From Sphingomonas sp. 37zxx (GTDB lineage Bacteria > Pseudomonadota > Alphaproteobacteria > Sphingomonadales > Sphingomonadaceae), in assembly GCF_000786205.1 (NCBI RefSeq), contig NZ_JROH01000007.1, forward strand, positions 1 to 64,000: a DNA stretch of 64,000 bases, read 5' to 3'. A model generated the notes under the pieces. The model saw only the letters and a list, made by a program, of their open reading frames with translations. It was not told the origin of the DNA and made no database searches. Every line of letters begins with the position of its first letter. The first letter of the stretch is position 1. This document shows positions 38,310 through 46,445 of the stretch, one piece after another. Position numbers and translations under genes: made by a program.

Positions 38310-39092
38310 ATGCCAGATGTTTCAGGCCCCAGCGTCGCCTTTGAAGGCGTGACCAAAACCTATCCGGGCGGGGTGGTCGCGGTGCGCGGGGTCGACCTGG
38401 TGATCGCCGGCGGCAGCTTCGTCGCGCTGGTCGGCACCTCGGGATCGGGCAAGTCGACCTTGCTCAAGACCGTCAACCGGCTGGTGGACCCCAGCAGCGG
38501 CCGCGTAATGATCGACAGCGCGCCGGTCGCCACCGGCCCCGCCCACGCGCTGCGCCGGCGGATGGGCTATGTCTTCCAGAATGTCGGGCTGTTCCCGCAT
38601 CTCAGCGTGGCTGAGAATATCGCGATCGGCTTGCGGATCGGGGATACCCCCTTCCCGAGAACCGATGCGCGCATCACCGAACTCCTCAGCCTGGTCGATC
38701 TTCCCGCCGACATCGCCAGCCGCGCGCCCGATGCGCTATCAGGCGGCCAGCGCCAGCGGGTCGGCGTCGCCCGCGCGCTCGCCACCCAGCCCAAATTGCT
38801 GCTGATGGACGAACCCTTTGGCGCGCTCGATCCGGTCACGCGAAGCGAGCTGGGCAAGGCGATCCGCGCGCTGCACGACCGGCTGCGCCTCACCACGATC
38901 CTGGTCACCCACGACATGGCCGAGGCGATGCTGCTCGCCGATCGCGTGCTGGTGATGGCCGATGGCGCGGTCGCCGCCGATGCCTCCCCCGCCGATCTGA
39001 TGGCGGGGCGCGCCGGGCCTGCCGCTGACGCGCTGGTCGCGGTGCCGCGCGAACAGGCGCATGCGCTGGCGGCGCTAGAGCGCGGCGTATGA
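38310..39092 (+). CDS. Osmoprotectant/betaine-type ABC transporter ATP-binding protein
   Basis: 260 aa. Walker A GTSGSGKSTLLKTVNRL, Q-loop FQNVGLFPHLSVAENIA, signature LSGGQRQRVGVARALA and Walker B LLLMDEPFGALDP are intact. TVNRLVDPSSGRVMID matches the OpuBA/OpuCA/OsmV branch, though no CBS domains follow. It energises the fused permease/binding protein encoded next, which overlaps by 4 bp. Confidence 0.9.
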   Translation: MPDVSGPSVAFEGVTKTYPGGVVAVRGVDLVIAGGSFVALVGTSGSGKSTLLKTVNRLVDPSSGRVMIDSAPVATGPAHALRRRMGYVFQNVGLFPHLSVAENIAIGLRIGDTPFPRTDARITELLSLVDLPADIASRAPDALSGGQRQRVGVARALATQPKLLLMDEPFGALDPVTRSELGKAIRALHDRLRLTTILVTHDMAEAMLLADRVLVMADGAVAADASPADLMAGRAGPAADALVAVPREQAHALAALERGV

Positions 39093-40612
39093 GCGAAGCC
39101 TTTGTCCGCGTGCCCGATCTGCTGGCGCAACATGTGCTGCTGGCGTTCAGCGCGCTGCTGCTCGGGCTGGCGATCGCACTGCCGCTGGCCGTGTGGTCGG
39201 CGCGCCGCCCCGCCGTCGCCCGCGTGGCGCTGGGGTTCGCCAGCCTGGTCCAGACCGTCCCCGCGCTCGCGCTGCTGGCGCTTTTCTATCCCGCCTTGTT
39301 GTGGCTTTCGGGCCTGGTCGGCGGCGGCATCCCCGCACTCGGCTTCCTGCCCGCCTTGCTAGCGCTGACGCTCTACGCGCTGCTGCCGATCCTGCGCAAC
39401 GGCGTCACCGGCCTCACCACGCTCGACCCGGCGATCCTCGAAGCTGCCGACGGCGTCGGCATGACCGCGTGGCAAAAGCTGCGGATCGTCGAGGCGCCAT
39501 TGGTCGCGCCGGTGCTGATGGCGGGCATCCGCACGGCGGCGGTGTGGACGATCGGCGCGGCGACGCTCGCCACCACCGTGGGCCAGCCCAGCCTTGGCGA
39601 CCTGATCTTTGCGGGCCTACAGACGCAGAATTGGAGCCTGGTGCTCGCCGGTTGCATCGGTGCCGCCGGCCTCGCGCTCACCGTCGATCTGCTGCTGGCA
39701 CTTGCCGAGCGCGGGATTCGCGCGCGGCGGCGGTTGCAGGTCTATGCCAGCCTCGGCGCGCTGCTGTTCGGGCTGCTCGCCGCGCTGGCCCCCGCTTTGC
39801 CCAGCGGCACGAAGACCGTCACCGTCGGCGCGAAAGGCTTTTCCGAGCAATATATCCTCGCCCGGCTGATCGGCGACCGGCTGACCGATGCGGGCTATGC
39901 GGTGCGCTATCGTGAAGGGTTGGGATCGGCGGTCGCGTTCGGCGCGCTCGCAGCTGGCGATATCGACGTCTATGTCGATTATTCGGGCACGATCTGGGCC
40001 AACGAAATGCGCCGCGACGACATCCCTTCGCGCGCCGCGATCGTGCGCGGTGTCGGCGATTGGGCGCGTGAGGTGCATGGCGTTCGGCTAGTCGGGCCGT
40101 TGGGGTTCGAAAACGCCTATGCCTTTGCCATGCGCGGAGCCGATGCCAAGCGGCTGGGGGTGACCTCGCTCACCGATCTGGCGCGCGTCGCACCACGGCT
40201 TCGCTTCGGCACCGATGTCGAGTTCCTCGAACGCCCCGAATGGCGCAACGTCCGCGACCGCTATGGCCTGCGCTTCGCGAGCCAGAACGCCTATCACCCA
40301 ACCTTCATGTACCGCGCGCTGGCCAGCGGTGCCGCCGACGTCATCCCCGCCTTCTCCTCCGACGGCCGAATCGCCGCCGATCGGCTGACGGTGCTGACCG
40401 ACCCCCGCCAAGCCATTCCCGGCTATGACGCGCTGCTGCTGGTCGCCCCCGCGCGCGCGCAGGACGACCGCTTCCTCGCCGCGATGGCGCCACTGGTGGG
40501 CCGGGTAAATGTCGAAGCAATGCGCGAAGCAAACTACCGCGTCGATCGTGACACCGATAAGGACACCCCCACCGAAGCGGCGACCTGGCTCGCCAAGCGG
40601 CTGGGGCTTTAG
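39089..40612 (+). CDS. Fused permease-substrate-binding protein of osmoprotectant ABC system
   Basis: 507 aa. Residues 1-235 hold about six helices of an OpuBB/OsmW-type permease, with the coupling loop EAADGVGMTAWQKLRIVEAPL. From about 250 comes an OpuAC-type binding domain: VGAKGFSEQYILARLIGDRL, DVYVDYSGTIW, GLRFASQNAYHPTFMYRALASG and VIPAFSSDGRI. Such fusions carry the binding domain in the periplasm tethered to the last helix. Likely ligands are quaternary amines (betaine, choline), inferred from family. Confidence 0.9.
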   Translation: MSEAFVRVPDLLAQHVLLAFSALLLGLAIALPLAVWSARRPAVARVALGFASLVQTVPALALLALFYPALLWLSGLVGGGIPALGFLPALLALTLYALLPILRNGVTGLTTLDPAILEAADGVGMTAWQKLRIVEAPLVAPVLMAGIRTAAVWTIGAATLATTVGQPSLGDLIFAGLQTQNWSLVLAGCIGAAGLALTVDLLLALAERGIRARRRLQVYASLGALLFGLLAALAPALPSGTKTVTVGAKGFSEQYILARLIGDRLTDAGYAVRYREGLGSAVAFGALAAGDIDVYVDYSGTIWANEMRRDDIPSRAAIVRGVGDWAREVHGVRLVGPLGFENAYAFAMRGADAKRLGVTSLTDLARVAPRLRFGTDVEFLERPEWRNVRDRYGLRFASQNAYHPTFMYRALASGAADVIPAFSSDGRIAADRLTVLTDPRQAIPGYDALLLVAPARAQDDRFLAAMAPLVGRVNVEAMREANYRVDRDTDKDTPTEAATWLAKRLGL

Positions 40613-40613
40613 C

Positions 40614-42074
40614 CTAGATCCGCCGCCGCACTCGTCCTCGCAGCCGCCGTGCACGATCGCGCACCCGGGTCGTCAGCCCGCGTCGCGAAGGTTCAAACGC
40701 GGCTTCGGGATGTTCGGGGTCGAGCGCCTGGGCATTGGCCATCACCCGCTGCCATTCGGCCTTTTCGGGCGGATCGAACGGTACCAGCGAACGCCCGCTG
40801 CCGCGCAGCCGCTCGACCGTCTCGATCAGCGATCCGGTCTTGGCCAGCGTCTGCTCGACCACTTCAGGCTCGACCCCCAGATGCTCGGCCATCAGCCCGG
40901 CGCGCAGGCCCGCGATCGTTGCGATCATCGCGTCGTCGGTCGCTTCGATGACGACATCACATTCGCTGTCGAGCCCCATCGAGCGGTTGTTCATATTGGC
41001 CGACCCCACGCGCAGCACGCGATCATCGGCGATCATCACCTTGGCATGGACATAGATGTCGGCCTCGCGATGCGTCACCGGGGTATAGATTTGTGCGCGG
41101 TGGTGGTTGGGATGTTCGCGCATCGCGTCGATCAATTCGGCGCGCGCCGCGCCCATCACTTCTTCCTCGAGCCAGCCATCGGCGACCTTGGGATTGACGA
41201 TCACGAACTCGGGTCCGTTTGCTTCGTCGAGCCGCTTGGTAATCGCCTCGGCGATCACTCGCGAGGCGAAATATTGTGTCTCGATATAGGCATAACGCTC
41301 GACCCGCTCGATCATCGCGACGAACAACGCCTCGATCTCGCGGATTTCCTCGACCTCGCCGTTCAGCCCGCGCGTGCGGCCGATCGTGACCTCGATATCT
41401 TCGAATTGCGGGCGAAGCGCGTCGGGCCAGGCGTTGCACGCCACCTGCGGCACCGGCAGGGGATCGCCGCCCGCAATTTCCCAGCGCTTGCGCGCCAGAT
41501 CGCCCAGCGCCCCCGCCACCGGCCCTTCGAGCGCCATCGATGCGTCGTGCCAGGGCATATAGCGCCGCTCGGTAAAGGGCCGCCGCCGCCGCTCGTCATT
41601 GTCGAGATGCTGGCGCGTGTCCCATCGCGACGCGGTCATGTCGATCCCGCCGCAAAACGCCATGCAATTGTCGATCACGATGATCTTTTGATGATGGCTA
41701 GCGCCAAAGGGGTGCGCGCCGTCGGTCTTGAAGGTGATTTGCTTGTGCTTCATCCAGCGCAGCAGCCGAAGCGCGGTGGTGCCGCGCCCCAGCAGCTTCA
41801 TCGTCACCACGCTCCACGCCAGGATATTGATCTGCAATCCCGGTCGATTATCGGCCAGCCAGCTCAGAAACGGCCCCAGCTCGGTCGGCGCGCCATCATC
41901 GGGGCGGCTGCGATCGAGGATGATCCGGCTGTCGAAATCCCAGCCGACCAGCATGATCTGCTCGGTCGCGCCCATCATCGCCTTGCGCGCATAGGCATAA
42001 TAATCGGCGGCATCGACCACCAGCGCGGCCCGGTCGGCATGTTCGGTGCGCCAGCCCAGTTCGTTCAGCTTCAA
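40614..42074 (-). CDS. Phospholipase D-family protein (two HKD motifs)
   Basis: About 486 aa. Two catalytic HxKx4D motifs are present: SHHQKIIVID and VHAKVMIADD, each followed by the GG or GSAN block. The N-terminus LVGWDFDSRIIL and interdomain RPFTERRYMPWHD resemble bacterial PLDs acting on phosphatidyl lipids, or cardiolipin-synthase-like enzymes. The start is a TTG at 42074 overlapping the hisZ stop (TTGA). The C-terminus is very Arg-rich. Confidence 0.88.
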   Translation of the reverse strand: MKLNELGWRTEHADRAALVVDAADYYAYARKAMMGATEQIMLVGWDFDSRIILDRSRPDDGAPTELGPFLSWLADNRPGLQINILAWSVVTMKLLGRGTTALRLLRWMKHKQITFKTDGAHPFGASHHQKIIVIDNCMAFCGGIDMTASRWDTRQHLDNDERRRRPFTERRYMPWHDASMALEGPVAGALGDLARKRWEIAGGDPLPVPQVACNAWPDALRPQFEDIEVTIGRTRGLNGEVEEIREIEALFVAMIERVERYAYIETQYFASRVIAEAITKRLDEANGPEFVIVNPKVADGWLEEEVMGAARAELIDAMREHPNHHRAQIYTPVTHREADIYVHAKVMIADDRVLRVGSANMNNRSMGLDSECDVVIEATDDAMIATIAGLRAGLMAEHLGVEPEVVEQTLAKTGSLIETVERLRGSGRSLVPFDPPEKAEWQRVMANAQALDPEHPEAAFEPSRRGLTTRVRDRARRLRGRVRRRI

Positions 42075-43153
42075 ATCGCCTCCGGTCCGTTGGACCCAAG
42101 CACATGGGTACATAATTGCGCGACCGCGTTGTCATCGGGCGTCAGCGCCGCGACCGTGACCCAGCCCTGCGCGCGCCATGTCGCGGCATCGGCTCCTTCG
42201 GGCACGAACAGCCGCCGCCGCTCGACCGCGATGCACCCGGCTTCGAGCACCGGGTCGGCATAGAGCGAGAACCCGACTGCCGCCTCTTCGGTGCCGCCGT
42301 CATGCATCACGGTATAGGTGCCGCCGCGCCCAATTTCGATCGGGATGCCAGTGGCAAAGATCGAAAAGCCAAGCCAGCTTTGATATTCAAAGCCATGCCG
42401 TTCGGTGGGGTCGAGCGTCAGCGCGACGTTCAGCGGCAACGCCTCGGCAATCGCCGCCAGCCCGTCGAGCCGGGTGGCGAGCGCCGCCCCATGCGCGCTG
42501 CCGCGCAGCTTGGCCAGCGCCTGGTCGAACGGCCCCGCCGCCTCGATCAGCGGCAGATAGGCGGGCGCGATCGCGGCCACCCCGGCGGCATCCTTGCCGT
42601 CGAGCGCGATCCGCAAGGGTTCGAGCTGCTCGGGCGGCAGATCGCCCAGCGTCTCGACCAGATCGGGCAAGGTGAAATCGATCGACAGGCCGGTGATGCC
42701 CGCAGCGGTCAGCGCCTCGACCGCGACGGTGACGATCTCGCGCGCCGCCGCGACACTGTCGAGCCCGATCAGTTCGCACCCGATCTGGCGCATCGCGCGC
42801 TCAGGGCGAAGCTGCGAGGCGCGCAGCTTCAGGATCGCGCCGGCATAGGAGAGGCGAACGGGGCGCGGGTGATGCGCCATCCGGGTGGCGGCAATGCGCC
42901 CCACCTGCGCGGTGATGTCGGGCCGGATCGCCAGCGTCGCCTGGCTCACCGGATCGACGAAGCGCACCGCATCGCTGGCACGTGCAGCCTTGAGCCGCGC
43001 ACCAAGCGCCGCTTCGAACTCGGCAAGCGGCGGATCGACCTGCTCATAGCCATAGCCATAAGCGGTATCGAGCACCCGCCGCTCCAGCCGCGACGCCGCA
43101 TCGGCGGCGGGCGGCAGGCGATCGTGGAAACCTTCGGGAAGCAGACCGGTCAT
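42071..43153 (-). CDS. hisZ: ATP phosphoribosyltransferase regulatory subunit
   Basis: 360 aa HisRS-like paralogue without the anticodon domain. The N-terminus LLPEGFHDRLPPAADAASRLE and the motif-2 region (RPDITAQVGRIA) are seen, along with QIGCELIGLDSVAAAREIV and IEIGRGGTYTVMHDGGTEEA. With short-form HisG it starts histidine synthesis; hisG is not in the window. Coupled to the PLD gene downstream. Confidence 0.9.
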   Translation of the reverse strand: MTGLLPEGFHDRLPPAADAASRLERRVLDTAYGYGYEQVDPPLAEFEAALGARLKAARASDAVRFVDPVSQATLAIRPDITAQVGRIAATRMAHHPRPVRLSYAGAILKLRASQLRPERAMRQIGCELIGLDSVAAAREIVTVAVEALTAAGITGLSIDFTLPDLVETLGDLPPEQLEPLRIALDGKDAAGVAAIAPAYLPLIEAAGPFDQALAKLRGSAHGAALATRLDGLAAIAEALPLNVALTLDPTERHGFEYQSWLGFSIFATGIPIEIGRGGTYTVMHDGGTEEAAVGFSLYADPVLEAGCIAVERRRLFVPEGADAATWRAQGWVTVAALTPDDNAVAQLCTHVLGSNGPEAI

Positions 43154-43198
43154 CGGCTGCCCAGATACTGATACGAAAAGCGTGTCACCAATTCCCCT

Positions 43199-43398
43199 TC
43201 ATCCTCTCCCGCTGGCGGGAGAGGGTTGCGAAGACTTGGGTCGCATTCTTCATGCGGCCCTAGTCGTAGCTGGGTGAGGGTGGTGCGGTCGCATTCGCGA
43301 CCGCGCGAAGCAGCGCTTCGCACCACCCTCATCCAATCTTCGCTAAGCCGCTGCGCGGCTAAGCTACGCTATCCTTCTCCCGCCAGCGGGAGAAGGTC
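43199..43398. repeat. Dispersed palindromic intergenic repeat, copy B (complete)
   Basis: Bounded by CCTCTCCCGCTGGCGGGAGA on the left and CTTCTCCCGCCAGCGGGAGA on the right. Inside are the TAGTCGTAGCTGGGTGAGGG block, a GCGGTCGC/GCGACCGC stem and CACCACCCTCATCCAA, which complements the earlier GGGTGAGGGTGGTG. The same element occurs at 1-167 with about 80 percent apparent identity by eye. No open gene fills this gap of 273 bp. Confidence 0.85.
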
Positions 43399-43426
43399 AC
43401 ATAGGGAAGCACTACAGCGCGGTCAC

Positions 43427-45004
43427 CTAAAACCGCAACGCCATCACCGTTCGCACGCCAGGCAGTGCGCGAACATTCGCGATCAACTCCGCCGTCACCG
43501 GCTCGTCGACCGACAGCAGCAACACGGCCTCCCCGCCTGCGGCCCGGCGGCCCAGATGGAAGGTGCCGATATTCACCCCGGCGGTGCCAAGCGTCGTACC
43601 GATCCGCCCGATGAACCCCGGCGTATCGTCGTTGACGACATACAGCATATGCCCCGCCAGATCGGCCTCGACCTTGATCCCGAACAGCTCGACCAGGCGC
43701 GGGGCCTGATCGCCGAACAGCGTGCCCGCCACCGAACGCTCACCTGCGTCGGTCTTCACCGATACGCGCAGCAGCGTGTGGTAATCGCCCTCGCGCTCGG
43801 TCCGCACTTCGCGCACTTCCATGCCGCGCTCCTTGGCCAGCACCGGCGCATTGACCATGTTCACCGTGTCGGTCTGCGTCCGCAGGAAACCTGCCAGCAC
43901 CGCCGACACCATCGGCTTCTGATTCAATTCAGCCGCTGCACCCTCGCTATGGATCGAAATCCGCCCGATCGCGCCATGCGTCAACTGGCCCACCAGCGAG
44001 CCCAGCTTTTCGGCCAGCGCCATATAGGGCTTGAGCCGCGGTGCTTCCTCGGCTGACAGGCTCGGCATGTTGAGCGCGTTGGTGACGCCGCCCGACATCA
44101 GGAAATCGGCCATCTGCTCGGCCACCTGGATCGCGACGTTGACCTGTGCTTCGCTGGTCGATGCGCCAAGATGCGGGGTCGACACGAAATTGGGGGTGCC
44201 GAACAAGGGCGACGCCTTTGCCGGTTCCTCAACGAACACGTCGAGCGCCGCGCCGCCGATATGCCCCGAATCGAGCCCGGCCTTGAGCGCCACCTCGTCG
44301 ATCAGCCCCCCGCGCGCACAATTGATGATGCGGACGCCCTTCTTGGTCTTGGCGAGATTTTCAGCGCTCAGGATGTTGCGGGTCTGGTCGGTCAGCGGGG
44401 TGTGCAGCGTGATGAAATCGGCGCGTGCCAGCAATTCGGTCAGCTCGACCTTCTCGACGCCGATCTCGATCGCGCGCTCGGGGCTGAGGAACGGATCGAA
44501 GGCGACGACCTTCATCTTCAGCCCCAGCGCACGATCGGCGACGATCGACCCGATATTGCCCGCGCCGATCAGCCCCAGCGTCTTCGACGTCAGCTCGACG
44601 CCCATGAAGCGGTTCTTCTCCCACTTGCCCGCCTGAGTCGATGCATCAGCCTCGGGCAATTGGCGCGCGAGCGCGAACATCAGCGCGATGGCGTGTTCGG
44701 CGGTGGTGATCGAATTGCCGAACGGGGTGTTCATCACCACCACGCCCTTGGCGCTGGCGGCGGGAATATCGACATTGTCGACGCCGATCCCGGCGCGCCC
44801 GACGACCTTAAGGTTGGTCGCGGCTTCGAGGATTTCCTTGGTCACCTTGGTCGAGCTGCGGATCGCCAGACCGTCATACTCGCCGATCATCGCGATCAGC
44901 TCGGCGGGCGTCTTGCCGGTGATTTCATCGACCTCGACCCCGCGCTGGCGGAAAATCTCGGCGGCTTTGGGATCCATTTTGTCGGAAATAAGGACTTTGG
45001 GCAT
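43427..45004 (-). CDS. serA: D-3-phosphoglycerate dehydrogenase
   Basis: 525 aa, the long SerA with catalytic, nucleotide-binding, intervening (ASB) and C-terminal ACT domains. NAD loop LGLIGAGNIGSIVADRA, the catalytic Arg in NCARGGLIDE, His in TPHLGASTSEAQ and ACT start MLYVVNDDTPGFIGRIGTTL. It oxidises 3-phosphoglycerate, the first step of serine synthesis, and is probably inhibited by serine through ACT. GGAGAA precedes the ATG at 45004. Downstream of serC across a REP element. Confidence 0.97.
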   Translation of the reverse strand: MPKVLISDKMDPKAAEIFRQRGVEVDEITGKTPAELIAMIGEYDGLAIRSSTKVTKEILEAATNLKVVGRAGIGVDNVDIPAASAKGVVVMNTPFGNSITTAEHAIALMFALARQLPEADASTQAGKWEKNRFMGVELTSKTLGLIGAGNIGSIVADRALGLKMKVVAFDPFLSPERAIEIGVEKVELTELLARADFITLHTPLTDQTRNILSAENLAKTKKGVRIINCARGGLIDEVALKAGLDSGHIGGAALDVFVEEPAKASPLFGTPNFVSTPHLGASTSEAQVNVAIQVAEQMADFLMSGGVTNALNMPSLSAEEAPRLKPYMALAEKLGSLVGQLTHGAIGRISIHSEGAAAELNQKPMVSAVLAGFLRTQTDTVNMVNAPVLAKERGMEVREVRTEREGDYHTLLRVSVKTDAGERSVAGTLFGDQAPRLVELFGIKVEADLAGHMLYVVNDDTPGFIGRIGTTLGTAGVNIGTFHLGRRAAGGEAVLLLSVDEPVTAELIANVRALPGVRTVMALRF

Positions 45005-45017
45005 TTGATTTCTCCAC

Positions 45018-45103
45018 CCGTCATTCCGGCGAAAGCCGGAACCCAGGGTTACAAAGGATGTCGCGTATGGCGCTGGATCCCGGCTTTCGCCGGGATGACG
45101 ATT
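45018..45103. repeat. REP-type element between serC and serA
   Basis: CGTCATTCCGGCGAAAGCCG at one end is mirrored by CGGCTTTCGCCGGGATGACG at the other around a 40-bp centre. It belongs to the family seen at 9061-9139. Located within a probable operon. Confidence 0.8.
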
Positions 45104-46259
45104 AAGAAGTGCGTGCCGTTGCCCAGGCCCAATCGAGCCACGGCCCCAGCGCCTCGACATCGGCGGTGTCGACCGTCGCGCCGCACCAGATGCGAAGCCC
45201 AGCGGGCGCATCGCGATAGCCCGCGATGTCGTACGCCGCATGTTCGGCCTCGAGCAGCGATGCCATCTTCTTGATCAACGCTTCATCGGCACCTTCGACA
45301 GTCAAACACACGCTGGTGTTCGAGCGAGTCGCCGGATCGACCGCGAGATAGCCCAGCCAATCGCGCGCCTGCACGATTCGGTCGAGCGCCGCCGCATTCG
45401 CCGCCGATCGCCCGATCAGCGCGTTCAGCCCGCCGATCGACTGCCCCCATTCGAGCGCAAAGATATAATCCTCGACCGCGAGCATCGACGGGGTGTTGAT
45501 CGTCTCGCCCTTGAACAATCCCTCGATCAGCTTGCCGCCTTTGGTCATGCGGAAAATCTTGGGCATCGGCCAGGCCGGGCTATAGCTTTCGAGCCGCTCG
45601 GCCGCGCGCGGCCCCAGGATCAGCACGCCGTGGCCGCCCTCGCCGCCCATCACCTTCTGCCAAGAGAAGGTGGTCACATCGAGCTTGTCCCACGGCATCT
45701 CCATCGCGAACACCGCGCTGGTGGCGTCGTTGAAGGTCAGCCCTTCGCGATCGTCCGAAATCCACTCGCCATTGGGGACGCGCACGCCGCTGGTGGTGCC
45801 GTTCCAGGTAAAGACGACATCATGGTCGTGCGGCACCCGCGTCAGGTCGACGATCTCGCCATAGGGCGCGGTCATCACCTGCGGGTCGATCTTGAGCTGC
45901 TTGACCGCGTCGGTCACCCAGCCTTCGCCGAAGCTTTCCCACGCCATCACCGTCACGGGCCGCTGCCCAAGCATCGACCACATCGCCATTTCGATCGCGC
46001 CGGTATCCGATGCGGGGACGATCGCGATGCGGTGGGTATCGGGAACCTGCAGCACCTGGCGCGTCAGGTCGATCGCGCGCTGCAACCGCGCCTTGCCCAG
46101 CTTCGAGCGGTGCGAGCGGCCGAGCACCAAAGTGTCGAGCTTGTCGGCCGACCAGCCCGGAGGCTTGGCGCAGGGGCCGCTGGAGAAATGGGGACGCGCC
46201 GGCTTGGTGGCGGGTTTGGTGGACGCAAATGTGGCGTCGGCAACGTGTAGATCAGTCAT
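45102..46259 (-). CDS. serC: Phosphoserine aminotransferase
   Basis: 385 aa fold-type I PLP enzyme of the alphaproteobacterial SerC clade. [14 protein letters not shown] is the substrate-binding N-terminus, and the PLP lysine is in [35 protein letters not shown] is also characteristic. It makes 3-phosphoserine from phosphohydroxypyruvate and glutamate. It is preceded by a structured leader and precedes serA. Confidence 0.96.
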   Translation of the reverse strand: MTDLHVADATFASTKPATKPARPHFSSGPCAKPPGWSADKLDTLVLGRSHRSKLGKARLQRAIDLTRQVLQVPDTHRIAIVPASDTGAIEMAMWSMLGQRPVTVMAWESFGEGWVTDAVKQLKIDPQVMTAPYGEIVDLTRVPHDHDVVFTWNGTTSGVRVPNGEWISDDREGLTFNDATSAVFAMEMPWDKLDVTTFSWQKVMGGEGGHGVLILGPRAAERLESYSPAWPMPKIFRMTKGGKLIEGLFKGETINTPSMLAVEDYIFALEWGQSIGGLNALIGRSAANAAALDRIVQARDWLGYLAVDPATRSNTSVCLTVEGADEALIKKMASLLEAEHAAYDIAGYRDAPAGLRIWCGATVDTADVEALGPWLDWAWATARTS

Positions 46260-46316
46260 GTCAGTCTCTCCTCACAGAGAGCACGCGCGGCGTTGGGACC
46301 GCGTGGCCCGTCGCCG
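46260..46316 (-). promoter_or_regulatory. Structured leader upstream of serC (candidate serC RNA motif)
   Basis: On the minus strand a stem CACGCGG/CCGCGCGTG with loop TCCCAACG (46282-46305) is followed by a second small hairpin whose 3' arm is GGAGAG (46266-46281), which covers the ribosome site 7-12 bp from the ATG. A conserved alphaproteobacterial serC leader motif is known from comparative genomics; identity with it is my inference from position and shape. Confidence 0.5.
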
Positions 46317-46344
46317 GCCCTAACGATGCCGGGCGGGGTGTCAA
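46317..46344 (-). promoter_or_regulatory. Candidate serC promoter
   Basis: A perfect -35 hexamer TTGACA occupies 46344-46339 on the minus strand. About 16 bp further is a weak TAGGGC -10. Transcription would begin just upstream of the leader hairpins. Confidence 0.4.
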
Positions 46345-46394
46345 GCGTGCTGAAGGTCGCTCGACACTCCGGCACCGTCCAGTGGGTCCAAACA

Positions 46395-46435
46395 AGACGG
46401 GCCGCGATCGCGCCATGCGCGGCTGCGGCCCGTCT
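46395..46435 (-). terminator. Hairpin terminator downstream of the TonB receptor gene
   Basis: Perfect 11-bp arms AGACGGGCCGC and GCGGCCCGTCT around a 19-nt loop, followed on the minus strand by TTGTTTGG. It lies 10 bp past the receptor stop. Confidence 0.65.
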
Positions 46436-46445
46436 CGCATGCCGA

